64,000 nt of DNA from Micromonospora sediminicola. GTDB lineage: Bacteria > Actinomycetota > Actinomycetes > Mycobacteriales > Micromonosporaceae. The stretch spans positions 4,416,501 to 4,480,500 of the forward strand of contig NZ_FLRH01000003.1 of the NCBI RefSeq assembly GCF_900089585.1, in the 5' to 3' direction. Of this stretch, positions 25,644 through 33,620 are shown in pieces (the first letter of the stretch is position 1; each line of letters begins with the position of its first letter). Below the pieces are notes generated by a model that had not been told where the DNA came from, searched no databases, and saw nothing but the letters and a program-made list of their open reading frames with translations. A program made the translations under genes and the position numbers.

Positions 25644-25697
25644 CGAGATCTTGGAAGGAAACGGCCCCGATGGAGGCCGCTACCTTCCAAGATCTCG
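25644..25697. repeat. 54-bp long palindrome
   Basis: Arms of 23 bases (25644-25666 and 25675-25697) around an 8-base loop; the outer 15 bases, CGAGATCTTGGAAGG and its complement, pair perfectly, and the inner part has two mismatches. It looks like a dispersed palindromic repeat rather than a terminator, because no gene ends next to it. Confidence 0.85.
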
Positions 25698-26049
25698 GGA
25701 CCGTCGACCAGAAGCCGGCGTCGGCGCGGAGGTGGTCGGAGATATAGCCCTGATGTCCGGTTCGGCGGGCCGCCGCGCACAGTGGCTGCGTGCCATGAGC
25801 GCGTGTGTCGGGTTGGGTGGTGGTCGGCGCCACCGTGAGCGTGGAATCGGTGCCGGGGGTGCGGCGTTGTACCGGGTAGACCGCGCGCCGCCCCGACCCC
25901 CCGAGCCGACAGGCCAGGCCCGGTCGGAATGATCGGCCGCCGCCGGTGGTTACATCCCCCTGAGCCGCCCGTGCAGGCCCCCCGGCCGCCGTGCAGGCCC
26001 CGTGCACGCCCTGTCGGGCCGCCGGACTTTCAGACTTCCCCCCTCTTCA

Positions 26050-26069
26050 CACGGCACCCCCGTGCCGTG
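26050..26069 (+). promoter_or_regulatory. 5'-leader hairpin of the C39-like peptidase gene
   Basis: CACGGCAC and GTGCCGTG form a perfect 8-bp stem with a four-C loop, 14 bases before the GGGAGG ribosome site. It may protect the 5' end of the mRNA. Confidence 0.4.
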
Positions 26070-26097
26070 CCCCCCCACCCCCCTGGGAGGCATCATC

Positions 26098-26745
26098 ATG
26101 GCTACCACTCTGCTGCGTAAGACCGTGCTGACCGCTGCTGGTATCGCCGCGACCGCCGGTGGCATCGCCGGCCCCGCGATCGCCGCCCACGCCGCCCCCA
26201 CCGACACCACCACCGTGGTCGCCGACCGCAAGGGCCACGGTGAGCGGGAACTCGACGTGCGCTACGAAGCCCAGCCCAACTTCTACTACTGCGGCCCCGC
26301 CGCCACCCGCAACGCCATCAGCGTCCTAGGCAAGAACATCGACGTCCACGCCATGGCCCGCGAAATGGGCACCACCGAAGCCGGCACCAACAGCATCAAC
26401 GACATCACCCCCGTCCTGAACAAGGAAACCGGCAAGCCCTACCGCTCCGTCGAAATCAAGAGCGGTAAGGCCGACAACAAGCAGACCGACACCCTGCGCA
26501 CCGACATCATCCGCACCGTCGACGACGGCCGCGCCGTCGTGGCCAACATCGCCGGCACCGCCACCGACACCGACAACACCACCCACTCCTTCGAAGGCGG
26601 CCACTACATCAGCGTCATCGGCTACCGCGACAACGGCAACACCGTCACCATCGCCGACAGCGCCAACCCGAACATGGCCTCCTACCGGATGAGCATCGAC
26701 AACCTCGCCGACTGGATCGCCACCCGCGGCTACAGCACCAGCTGA
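26098..26745 (+). CDS. Secreted C39-like cysteine peptidase
   Basis: 215 residues with a Sec-type signal peptide (LLRKTVLTAAGIAATAGGIAGPAIAAHAA; likely cleavage near residue 33). The papain-like triad of C39 peptidases is visible: Cys65 in YYCGPAATRNA, His169 in GGHYISVIGY, and Asp187 in TIADSANP. A GGGAGG site lies eight bases before the ATG. The 5' codons use more T-ending triplets (GCT, GGT, CTG/CGT mix) than neighbouring genes, as highly expressed genes often do, and a very strong terminator follows. Stand-alone, not fused to an ABC transporter, so it is probably an extracellular protease or bacteriocin-like hydrolase. Confidence 0.88.
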   Translation: MATTLLRKTVLTAAGIAATAGGIAGPAIAAHAAPTDTTTVVADRKGHGERELDVRYEAQPNFYYCGPAATRNAISVLGKNIDVHAMAREMGTTEAGTNSINDITPVLNKETGKPYRSVEIKSGKADNKQTDTLRTDIIRTVDDGRAVVANIAGTATDTDNTTHSFEGGHYISVIGYRDNGNTVTIADSANPNMASYRMSIDNLADWIATRGYSTS

Positions 26746-26753
26746 CCCACCAC

Positions 26754-26792
26754 CGAAAGGGCCCGACCCCACCACGGGGCCGGGCCCTTTCG
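26754..26792. terminator. Strong terminator after the C39-like peptidase
   Basis: A 12-bp perfect stem (26754-26765 with 26781-26792), one A-C mismatch, four more G-C pairs and a five-base loop. AAAGG/CCTTT near the base makes it effective in both directions. Confidence 0.9.
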
Positions 26793-26911
26793 CGTATCCA
26801 ACGGCTGTCTGTCGGTCACCTCGCCGTCATGTCGGTGTCGTCACCCGGACGGGTCGCTCCACCACGCTGGGTCGCGCCGCACCACCCGGCCGACCCCGCG
26901 AAGGAGCAGCA

Positions 26912-28609
26912 GTGGCAGCCGAGTCGGCGACCGACCGCCCACCGACGACCCGCCCCGACGTGAGCGTCGTCGTGCCGGTCTACAACACCCTGCGCTACCT
27001 GCGTACCTGCCTCGACTCGCTGCTGCGGCAGACCATCGGGCCGGAGCGGATGGAGATCGTGGCGGTGGACGACGGGTCCACCGACGGCAGCGGGCGGCTG
27101 CTGGACCGGTTCGCCGCGCGGCACCCCGGCGTCGTACGGGTGGTCCACCAGGCCAACTCCGGTGGTCCGGCCGCCCCCTGCAACCGCGGCCTGGACCTGG
27201 CCACCGGCCGGTACGTCTTCTTTCTCGGCTCCGACGACCGGCTCGGACCGGAGGCGCTGGAACGGCTGGTCGCCGCCGCCGACCGGTACGGCTCCGACGT
27301 GGTGCTCGGCAAGGTGGTCGGGGTCAACGGGCGGCACGTCTTCTCCGACGTGTTCGCCGACGGCAACGCGGTCGACGTGAGCCTGTTCGACTCGGAGCTG
27401 CCGTGGTCGCTGGCGAACACCAAGCTGTTCCGCCGTGACCTCGTCGACCGGCTCGGGCTCCGCTTCCCGGAGGACATGCCGGTCCTCAGCGACCAGCCGT
27501 TCACGTTGGCCGCCTGCTACCACGCCCGACGGATCTCGGTGCTGGCCGACTACGACTACTACCACGCGGTGCGCCGGCTGGACGCCCGCAACATCACCTA
27601 CCACAGCCGCGTGGAGCAGCGTCTGGTCAGCGTCGAGCGGTTGTTCGCGTTCGTCGCCGACCTGATCCCCGCCGGCCCGCGCCGGGACGCGGTGCTGCGC
27701 CGCCACGCCGGGCTGGAGCTGGCCAACCTGATCGGCGACGACTTCCGCCGGCTGGACCGGGCCGCCCAGGAGCGGGTGCACGCGAGCGTGCGTCGGCTGG
27801 TCGAGCGGCACGTCACCGACGGAGTGCGGGCCCGGCTGGACATCGAGGCGCGGCTGCGCCTGGGGGCGGTCACCGCCGGCGGGGTGGACGACCTGCTGGC
27901 CGTCATCGAGCAGGACGCCACCCGGGGCGTACCGGAGACGGTGGTGGCCGGGGGCCGCTGGCACGCCGGCTACCCGGGCGCGCCGGCGGCCTGGACCGAC
28001 GTCACCGACGTGCGCGCGGACTGGCTGGCCCGGCTGGACACGGTCGAGGTGAGCTGGGTCGACGGGCACACCCTGACGGTGACCGCGCGCAGCCCGTACC
28101 CCGGTTTCGCGACGGCGGCCGGGCCGGTCCGCCTGGCCGCCGGGCCGGTCGCCGGCGCCACCCGGCTGGACGCGACCGACCCGAGCGGTCGGACCGTGCG
28201 CACCGACTTCCCGGTCGACCGGCTCCTCGCGGTCGGCGCGGCCAGCGGCCAGCGCCACCCGGTGCGGACCGAGGTGGACGGCGGTCACGGCCGTGGGTCC
28301 GCGCCGGTACGCGCGCCCCGGCTCGCCGCCGGCCGTCCCCGGGTGCTGCGCCACGGCGCCCGGCTGTACGGGGTGGCCGCGACCGTCGACCCGCGCACCG
28401 GCCAGCTCGTCCTGTCGGTGGTACCGGTGACCGTGGGGCAGGTGGTCGGTCGGCTGCGTCGGCGGTGGCAGCGGCGCCCGACCGGCCCGGCGATGCCGGC
28501 CCGCACGACGGTGCGGGCCGCGCCCCGCGCCGGCACGGCGGTCGAGCGCAGCGGCAACCACGCCGAGCCGGGGCCGGCGCAGGTCGGCCGGGTGACCGTC
28601 ACCTCCTGA
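26912..28609 (+). CDS. GT2-family glycosyltransferase with beta-rich C-terminal domain (TarS-like layout)
   Basis: 565 residues. GT-A domain in the first ~240 residues: VSVVVPVYNTLRYLRTCLDSLL, VAVDDGSTDGSG, and FFLGSDDRLG, the last giving the metal-binding acidic pair. A helical middle section to ~330 is followed by ~230 residues of Val/Thr-rich sequence (DTVEVSWVDGHTLTVTARS), likely beta domains. This order is similar to wall-teichoic-acid glycosyltransferases. No transmembrane helix. GTG start preceded by AAGGAG. Acceptor unknown; decoration of a cell-wall polymer is a reasonable inference. Confidence 0.87.
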   Translation: MAAESATDRPPTTRPDVSVVVPVYNTLRYLRTCLDSLLRQTIGPERMEIVAVDDGSTDGSGRLLDRFAARHPGVVRVVHQANSGGPAAPCNRGLDLATGRYVFFLGSDDRLGPEALERLVAAADRYGSDVVLGKVVGVNGRHVFSDVFADGNAVDVSLFDSELPWSLANTKLFRRDLVDRLGLRFPEDMPVLSDQPFTLAACYHARRISVLADYDYYHAVRRLDARNITYHSRVEQRLVSVERLFAFVADLIPAGPRRDAVLRRHAGLELANLIGDDFRRLDRAAQERVHASVRRLVERHVTDGVRARLDIEARLRLGAVTAGGVDDLLAVIEQDATRGVPETVVAGGRWHAGYPGAPAAWTDVTDVRADWLARLDTVEVSWVDGHTLTVTARSPYPGFATAAGPVRLAAGPVAGATRLDATDPSGRTVRTDFPVDRLLAVGAASGQRHPVRTEVDGGHGRGSAPVRAPRLAAGRPRVLRHGARLYGVAATVDPRTGQLVLSVVPVTVGQVVGRLRRRWQRRPTGPAMPARTTVRAAPRAGTAVERSGNHAEPGPAQVGRVTVTS

Positions 28610-28620
28610 GCCGGGCGGGC

Positions 28621-28914
28621 TCAGCGGGCGGGTCGGAAACCCTGGTCGAGCGGCATCGGGACCTGGAGGTAGGTGCTGCCGCGCAGGTCCAGCCAGGCCC
28701 GCTCCGGCGCGCGGACCAGCCGCACCATCACGCCGGTGCAGGTGGGGCACCGGCCGATCAGGCCCGGCGCGTGCGAGTAGACGTGCAGGCCGGCCATCGG
28801 GCCGGTCGTCCCGCAGGTGTCGCACCGCCCGGTGGTGCTGCTCAGGTCGACCGCGAAGAGTTCGCGCAGCGGCCCGTCGAGCATGTTGCCGTCCAGGTAG
28901 GACATGTCCGTCAT
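28621..28914 (-). CDS. DUF6510-like zinc-ribbon protein
   Basis: 97 residues with CDTCG and CPTC pairs 31 residues apart, a zinc ribbon. MSYLDGNMLDGPLRELF at the start is typical of the small DUF6510 proteins encoded next to oxidoreductases. It is the last gene of a three-gene minus-strand set with the flavin reductase (17 bases upstream) and the molybdenum protein. Function unknown; its constant company suggests a role in that redox pair. Confidence 0.85.
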   Translation of the reverse strand: MTDMSYLDGNMLDGPLRELFAVDLSSTTGRCDTCGTTGPMAGLHVYSHAPGLIGRCPTCTGVMVRLVRAPERAWLDLRGSTYLQVPMPLDQGFRPAR

Positions 28915-28931
28915 GCGCTCTCCTCGGATCG

Positions 28932-29690
28932 TCAGCCGGTCGGGCCGAAGCGCTCGGTCCGGACCCGCCGGGTCGGGTGGCCCAGCCCCACCAGCAGGTC
29001 GGCCACGGTCTCGACGAAGCCGGTGGGGCCGCAGACGTAGCAGAGCGGCTCCAGGTCGGGCGGCCAGCCGTGGCTGTTCACGTCGGCCAGGCCGATCCGG
29101 TGCGGTTCGCCCCGCCAGCCGTCGGGCGCCTGCCTGGTGTAGACGTACGCGACGTCCAGGCCCTGGTCGTCGCGGGCCCGGCGGCGCAGCTCGTCGGCGT
29201 AGATCACGTCGTCGGGGGTGCGCACCGAGTAGATCAACCGGAACGGGACCCGGCTGCCCGCGGCCCGGCGCGCCCGGACCATGGCCATCAGCGGCACCAC
29301 CCCGGAACCACCGCCCACCAGCAGCACCGGCGCGGTCTCGTCGGTGCGCCAGACGAACCAGCCGCCGACCGGTCCGCGCACCTCCACCGGGTCGCCCTCG
29401 GCGTAGGTGTCGACCAGGTAGGGCGACACCTCGCCGTCGGGCACCCGCTGCACGGTCACCTCGATCCGCTCCCCCTCGGCCGGACCGGCCAGCGAGTAGG
29501 AGCGGGCAGCCTGGTAGCCGTCGGGAGCGGTCAGGCGCAGGTCGACGTGCTGGCCGGGCAGGTGCCCCGGCCAGCCGGGCACGTCCAGCACCAGCGTCTG
29601 CGCGGTCGGCGTCTCGATCCGCCGCTCGACCAGTCGGGCCACCCGCCAGGTCAGCGGCGCGACCCGACGGCCGGTGGCCGGGGCCGCCAC
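28932..29690 (-). CDS. FAD/NAD(P)-binding oxidoreductase (ferredoxin-NADP reductase type)
   Basis: 252 residues, GTG start one base after the molybdenum gene stop. FAD-binding beta barrel with ARSYSLAG, phosphate-binding GGGSGVVPLMAMV, and the C-terminal nucleotide motif CYVCGPTGFVETVADLL. No iron-sulfur domain is fused, so it probably transfers electrons directly to a partner. The neighbouring sulfite-oxidase-like protein is the obvious candidate. Confidence 0.92.
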   Translation of the reverse strand: MAAPATGRRVAPLTWRVARLVERRIETPTAQTLVLDVPGWPGHLPGQHVDLRLTAPDGYQAARSYSLAGPAEGERIEVTVQRVPDGEVSPYLVDTYAEGDPVEVRGPVGGWFVWRTDETAPVLLVGGGSGVVPLMAMVRARRAAGSRVPFRLIYSVRTPDDVIYADELRRRARDDQGLDVAYVYTRQAPDGWRGEPHRIGLADVNSHGWPPDLEPLCYVCGPTGFVETVADLLVGLGHPTRRVRTERFGPTG

Positions 29691-29691
29691 C

Positions 29692-30291
29692 TCAGTCGCC
29701 CTGGTAGCGCTGCTCGCGCCACGGGTCGCCGTAGTCGTGGTAGCCGGCGGTCTCCCAGAAACCCGGCCGGTCGTCGACGAGCAGCCGGATCCCGTGCACC
29801 CACTTGGCGGACTTCCACAGGTAGAGGTGCGGGACGAGCAGCCGGGCCGGGCCGCCGTGCTCGGCCGGCAGCGGGCCGCCGTCGTAGGTGTGCACCACCC
29901 AGGCCCGCCCGCCACGCAGGTCGTCCAGCGGCAGGTTGGTGGTGTAGCCGCCGTAGGAGTGGGCCAGGGCGTAGCGGGCGCCGGTGTCGACGCCGTCGAG
30001 CAGCGTGTCGAGTGAGACGCCCTGCCAGGTGGTGCCGAGCTTGGACCAGCGGGTGACGCAGTGCAGGTCCACGGTCGGGGTGTCCTGCGGCAGGCCCATC
30101 AGCTCGTCCCACGACCAGCGGTACTCCGCGCCGGTTTCGCTGGTCAGGACGAACTCCCAGGTGTCCAGCTTCACCCGGGGTGTCGGGCCGGCGGAGAGCA
30201 CCGGGAAGTCCTCGGTGAGGTACTGCCCCGGCGGCAGGTCGGGTGCGGACGAACGGGGCCGGCCCTGGAAGCCCGGCGAGACGATTCCCAC
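29692..30291 (-). CDS. Sulfite-oxidase-family molybdopterin protein (MsrP/YedY-like, cytoplasmic)
   Basis: 199 residues: the Mo-binding domain alone, without signal peptide. VDLHCVTRWSKLGTTWQGV contains the Cys that ligates molybdenum, and VPHLYLWKSAKWVHGIRLL is the conserved C-terminal block. E. coli MsrP repairs oxidised methionine in the periplasm; this cytoplasmic form is paired with its own flavin reductase, suggesting a soluble NAD(P)H-driven Mo reductase. First gene of the three-gene operon. Confidence 0.9.
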   Translation of the reverse strand: MGIVSPGFQGRPRSSAPDLPPGQYLTEDFPVLSAGPTPRVKLDTWEFVLTSETGAEYRWSWDELMGLPQDTPTVDLHCVTRWSKLGTTWQGVSLDTLLDGVDTGARYALAHSYGGYTTNLPLDDLRGGRAWVVHTYDGGPLPAEHGGPARLLVPHLYLWKSAKWVHGIRLLVDDRPGFWETAGYHDYGDPWREQRYQGD

Positions 30292-30331
30292 CCGTCAGTC
30301 GTACCACTCCCGACCGTGCCGGGGCAGTGCT

Positions 30332-31378
30332 TCAGCGGGAGTGCCCGCCGGGGCCGCCGCCCTGCACCTCGTGCACGACGGTGCGGTCGCCGTCGCCGCT
30401 GTCCCGGGTGGCCCGCAGGCTGGTGATGGTGACGACCACAAGGACACCGATGATGACGCCGAGCGAGGCGAGCGTCGGGATCTCCGGGACGCCCTTCCAG
30501 ATGCCGTGCGCCCAGTGCAGGCCGAGCTTGAGCCCGATGAAGGCGAGGATGACCGCCAGGCCGTAGCTGAGGTGCACCAGCCGGCTCAGCGCGGCGTGCA
30601 GCACGAAGTAGAGCGCCCGCAGGCCCAGCAGCGCGAAGGCGTTGGTGGCGAAGACCAGGTACGGGTCCTCGGTGATGCCGTAGACGGCGGGCACCGAGTC
30701 GACCGCGAAGACCACGTCGGTGGCGAGCACCGCGACCACGACCAGCGCGAACGGGGTGAGCGCCCGCCGGCCGCCCTGCCGGATCGTCATCCGGGTGCCG
30801 TGGTAGTCGTCGACGACGGGCATCACCTTGCGCAGCAGCTTCACCGACCGCATCTTGTTGATGTCGACCTCCTGCTCGTGCCCGGAGAGGGCGTCGCGCA
30901 GCAGCTTGACCGCGGTGGCGATCAGGATGAGGGCGAAGAGCAGGAAGGCGAAGTCGAGCGTCTGCAGGGCGGCGGCGCCCAGCGCGATGAAGACGGCGCG
31001 CAGCACGAGCGCGCCGGCGATGCCGTAGAGCAGCACCCGCTGGGCGAGCACGGCCGGCACCGCGAACGCGGCCAGCAGCAGCATGAAGACGAAGAGGTTG
31101 TCGACCGAGAGCGACTTCTCGACCAGGTAACCGGTGAGGTACTCGATGCCCTGCTGGCCGCCGTAGCGCGACCAGATCCAGGCGCCGAAGGCCAGCGGCA
31201 GGGCGATGTAGAAGGCCGACCAGCCGAGCGCCTCGCGGATGGAGACCTCGTGCGGCTTGCGGGTGACGAGGAAGTCCAGCACCAGCAGGGCGAGCACGCC
31301 GGCGATCGTCACCGCCCACAGCGTGGGCGTGCCGACCGACGACAGCTCGGCGGCGGACAGGTATGACAGTTCGGACAT
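30332..31378 (-). CDS. TerC/Alx-family manganese exporter
   Basis: 348 residues with about nine hydrophobic segments. ALGWSAFYIALPLAFGAWI, EYLTGYLVEKSLSVDNLFVF and DVVFAVDSVPAVYGI are TerC hallmarks; the acidic DN and DS residues lie in the transport path. TerC/Alx proteins export Mn2+ and often supply metal to exoenzymes. The gene is preceded by a yybP-ykoY manganese riboswitch (31383-31508), which strongly supports the Mn role. Confidence 0.95.
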   Translation of the reverse strand: MSELSYLSAAELSSVGTPTLWAVTIAGVLALLVLDFLVTRKPHEVSIREALGWSAFYIALPLAFGAWIWSRYGGQQGIEYLTGYLVEKSLSVDNLFVFMLLLAAFAVPAVLAQRVLLYGIAGALVLRAVFIALGAAALQTLDFAFLLFALILIATAVKLLRDALSGHEQEVDINKMRSVKLLRKVMPVVDDYHGTRMTIRQGGRRALTPFALVVVAVLATDVVFAVDSVPAVYGITEDPYLVFATNAFALLGLRALYFVLHAALSRLVHLSYGLAVILAFIGLKLGLHWAHGIWKGVPEIPTLASLGVIIGVLVVVTITSLRATRDSGDGDRTVVHEVQGGGPGGHSR

Positions 31379-31382
31379 GGGG

Positions 31383-31508
31383 CCTCCTCGAACACCGTGG
31401 CATGTTCGAGGTCTCCTTCACCCACGGTTTCGTGGGCAACCACCCGAGGCTCACCCTCGGGGGGTTCGCCGTACTGACCGGAATGGTTCGTGGGAAGTAC
31501 TCCCCTCG
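31383..31508 (-). ncRNA. yybP-ykoY manganese riboswitch controlling the TerC gene
   Basis: On the minus strand the conserved GGGGAGTA of the first loop (31505-31498), the GTCAGTACGG segment and the closing GTGAAGGAGACCTCG are present in order. P1 is CGAGG (31508-31504) with CCTCG (31411-31407). The same CCTCG belongs to CCTCGAACA (31411-31403), which can instead pair with TGTTCGAGG (31394-31386), covering part of the GAGGAGG ribosome site (31389-31383). So metal-bound P1 and the ribosome-site hairpin exclude each other: manganese should switch translation on. Confidence 0.9.
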
Positions 31509-31516
31509 TGGGGACA

Positions 31517-31546
31517 AGGCTAGGCCAACCCGGGGCCGGACGCCAA
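31517..31546 (-). promoter_or_regulatory. Promoter of the riboswitch-TerC transcript
   Basis: TTGGCG (31546-31541) and TAGCCT (31522-31517) with an 18-base spacer on the minus strand; the predicted start falls at about 31510, just before P1. Confidence 0.55.
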
Positions 31547-31634
31547 GTCACGCCACGGATGATTGCCCTGGTCAACCGCTGTGCGGGCGGCCGGGCCGTG
31601 GCGTCGCGGGTCCCGGCCCCCTAGGGTGACCCGG

Positions 31635-32783
31635 GTGACCAACCAGGGACCGCTGACCGGCGTACGGGTGATCGAGCTGGCCGGCATCGGCCCGGGCCCG
31701 TTCGCCGCGATGATGCTCGCCGACCTCGGCGCCGACGTGGTGCGGGTGGACCGGGTCGGCGGGGGCGGCTTCGGGGCCTTCCCCGGTGACCTGCTCAACC
31801 GCAACCGCCGCTCCCTGGCCGTGGACCTGAAGCAGCCGGCCGGACGGGAACTGGTGCGTGACCTGGTCGCCGGGGCGGACGCGCTGGTCGAGGGTTTCCG
31901 GCCCGGGGTGACCGAACGGCTCGGCCTCGGCCCGACGGACTGCCTCGCCGCCAACCCGCGCCTGGTCTACGGGCGGATGACCGGCTGGGGCCAGGACGGT
32001 CCGCTCGCCTCCACCGCCGGGCACGACATCGACTACCTGGCGCTGACCGGCGCGCTGCACGGCGTGGGCCGGGCCGGCGAGCCGCCGGTACCGCCGATGA
32101 ACCTGCTCGGCGACTTCGGCGGCGGCGGCATGATGCTGGCCCTCGGCATGGTCGCGGCGCTGTACGCGGTGCGCGGCGGCGCGCCCGGCCAGGTGGTCGA
32201 CGCGGCCATCGTGGACGGCGTGTCGGTGCTCGCCACCCAGATCCACGCGCTGCGCGGGCTCGGCCTCTGGCAGGACCCGCGCGGGGTCAACCTGCTCGAC
32301 GGCGGCGCACCCTTCTACGACACCTACGAGTGCGCCGACGGCCGGTACGTCGCGGTGGGCGCGCTGGAGCCGCAGTTCTACGCCGAACTGGTGCGGCTCA
32401 CCGGGTTCCCGCTCGACGGCGACGACGCTCCGGACCGCGACGACCCGGCGAACTGGCCGGCGCTGCGCGCGGCGTGGGCGCGGCTGTTCCGCACGCGTAC
32501 CCGGGACGAGTGGGCGGCGCTGCTGGACGGCACGGACGCCTGCGTGGCGCCGGTGCTCGACTGGGCGGAGGCCCCGCGGCACCCGCACCTGGCGGCCCGC
32601 GAGGTGTTCGTCGCGCCGGACGGGGTCACCCAGCCGGCCCCCGCGCCGCGTTTCTCGGGCACGCCCACGTCGGTCCGCCGGCCCCCGCCCGCACCGGGCG
32701 AGCACACCGACGAGGTGCTCACCGAGGCGGGCCTGGACGTCGACCGGATCGCGGCGCTGCGCGCCGCCGGCACGGTCGGCTGA
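31635..32783 (+). CDS. CaiB/BaiF-family CoA-transferase (alpha-methylacyl-CoA racemase-like)
   Basis: 382 residues. GVRVIELAGIGPGPFAAMMLADLGADVVRVD is the class III signature (first 20 residues of it are enough), and the catalytic Asp lies in GHDIDYLALTG. WARLFRTRTRDEWAALLDGTDACVAPVLDW in the C-terminal half is typical of racemase-like members. GTG 31635 is preferred over 31626: TAGGGT at 31622-31627 ends seven bases before it, as in leaderless genes. It probably inverts 2-methyl-branched acyl-CoA or moves CoA between acids. Confidence 0.9.
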   Translation: MTNQGPLTGVRVIELAGIGPGPFAAMMLADLGADVVRVDRVGGGGFGAFPGDLLNRNRRSLAVDLKQPAGRELVRDLVAGADALVEGFRPGVTERLGLGPTDCLAANPRLVYGRMTGWGQDGPLASTAGHDIDYLALTGALHGVGRAGEPPVPPMNLLGDFGGGGMMLALGMVAALYAVRGGAPGQVVDAAIVDGVSVLATQIHALRGLGLWQDPRGVNLLDGGAPFYDTYECADGRYVAVGALEPQFYAELVRLTGFPLDGDDAPDRDDPANWPALRAAWARLFRTRTRDEWAALLDGTDACVAPVLDWAEAPRHPHLAAREVFVAPDGVTQPAPAPRFSGTPTSVRRPPPAPGEHTDEVLTEAGLDVDRIAALRAAGTVG

Positions 32784-32792
32784 GCGGGCGGC

Positions 32793-33200
32793 TCAGCGCC
32801 GGCGGGTGGCGGCCGGCGCGAGGGCCGGCTCCACCATGTCCCGGTAGTCCCGGGGCAGCTGCACCACCACGTCCTGGAACTCGCCGCTGCTGATCGCCTC
32901 GCGCAGCGTGGCGAACACAGCCCCCACCGCGGTGCGCGCGGTGTTCTCGTCGCAGTCGGCCCGGCGGGCCACCCGGGCGACGAACTCGGCCGCGCCGAAC
33001 CGCTCGGCCGCCTCGGTACGCGGGTGCGGGCTGAGCAGCCCCCACAGCGGCTTGGGCAGCTGCGCGGCCAGGTCCAGCACCTCGCCGCCGGTCAACCGCT
33101 CGGCCAACGTCTCCAGGGTGGCCCGGGTCAACGTCGCCGCCCGGTCCTCGGCGGTGCCGGTGAGCCGGGCGACCCGGCCCACGAAGGTCAGGTAGTGCAT
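32793..33200 (-). CDS. DUF2267 protein
   Basis: 135 residues, all helical, with two repeats of the DUF2267 half-unit: FVGRVARLTGTAEDRAATLTRATLETLAERL and FVARVARRADCDENTARTAVGAVFATLREAI, each ending in a LP[KR] segment (AAQLPKPLW, VVQLPRDYR). Function unknown in the family; it is often found with stress and pterin-dehydratase-like genes. A full SigB-like promoter lies upstream and a GAAGGGGG ribosome site precedes the ATG. Divergent from the DUF2795/DUF1345 pair. Confidence 0.9.
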   Translation of the reverse strand: MHYLTFVGRVARLTGTAEDRAATLTRATLETLAERLTGGEVLDLAAQLPKPLWGLLSPHPRTEAAERFGAAEFVARVARRADCDENTARTAVGAVFATLREAISSGEFQDVVVQLPRDYRDMVEPALAPAATRRR

Positions 33201-33231
33201 CGGTGGTACCCCCTTCGGTGCGCCCCCGCGG

Positions 33232-33256
33232 CTACCCGTCCCGGCCCGGCGGAAAC
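33232..33256 (-). promoter_or_regulatory. SigB/SigF-like promoter of the DUF2267 gene
   Basis: GTTT (33256-33253) and GGGTAG (33237-33232) on the minus strand, spacer 15; ATG 31 bases downstream of the box. Confidence 0.65.
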
Positions 33257-33270
33257 AGGCGTCGTCGGGG

Positions 33271-33295
33271 GCGTGACCCGGCGCGCGGCGGGTAT
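33271..33295 (+). promoter_or_regulatory. Possible SigB/SigF-like promoter of the DUF2795 gene
   Basis: GGGTAT at 33290-33295 with GCGT (GNNT) 15 bases ahead. The -35 side is weak; the -10 side is a full match. Confidence 0.4.
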
Positions 33296-33342
33296 CCGCC
33301 GCCCGGTCGTGACCCCAACTACTGGCGCGAGGAGCCCGACTG

Positions 33343-33612
33343 ATGGCGAGTTACACGGATGTCCTGGAGTACCTGTCCGCGCTGGACTACCCGGCCGGGA
33401 AGGACGACGTCATCCGCGAGGCGGAACGGGAGGGCGCGCCGCCGGACGTGTTGCGGGCGCTGCGCGCGCTGCCTCCGGTGGACTACGCCAACGGCACCGA
33501 GGTGGCCCGCTCGGCCGGCATCGACGCCGCTCCCGAGGTGAGCCCGTCGCAGCGCGCGGCGCAGGCCCGGGACCGCCACCCGCGGGTCTCGCAGCACCTG
33601 CGCGGCATCTGA
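33343..33612 (+). CDS. DUF2795 protein
   Basis: 89 residues. TDVLEYLSALDYPAGKDDVIREAEREGAPPDVLRALRALPPVDYANGTEVARS is the DUF2795 helical domain (YPA, LP and Y-F/N positions conserved). A GAGGAG ribosome site precedes the ATG. Function is not known; such proteins occur next to stress genes. It is followed after eight bases by the DUF1345 gene. Confidence 0.88.
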   Translation: MASYTDVLEYLSALDYPAGKDDVIREAEREGAPPDVLRALRALPPVDYANGTEVARSAGIDAAPEVSPSQRAAQARDRHPRVSQHLRGI

Positions 33613-33620
33613 CCGCTGCG

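Larger units (their letters stand above)
24944..26097. other. 1.15-kb region without a convincing gene
   Basis: Open frames here lack family resemblance, ribosome sites and normal codon bias. The region contains the 10-bp palindrome CTGATATCAG near 25213, the 44-bp tandem repeat (25256-25485), a long palindrome (25644-25697), and the C-rich 5' region of the C39-like peptidase gene with a small hairpin (26050-26069). It appears to be a repeat-accumulating intergenic region. Confidence 0.6.

Noticed and set aside
25103..26007. Minus-strand genes across the repeat region
   Set aside because: Frames shift between repeat units (44 is not a multiple of three) and show no family motifs.
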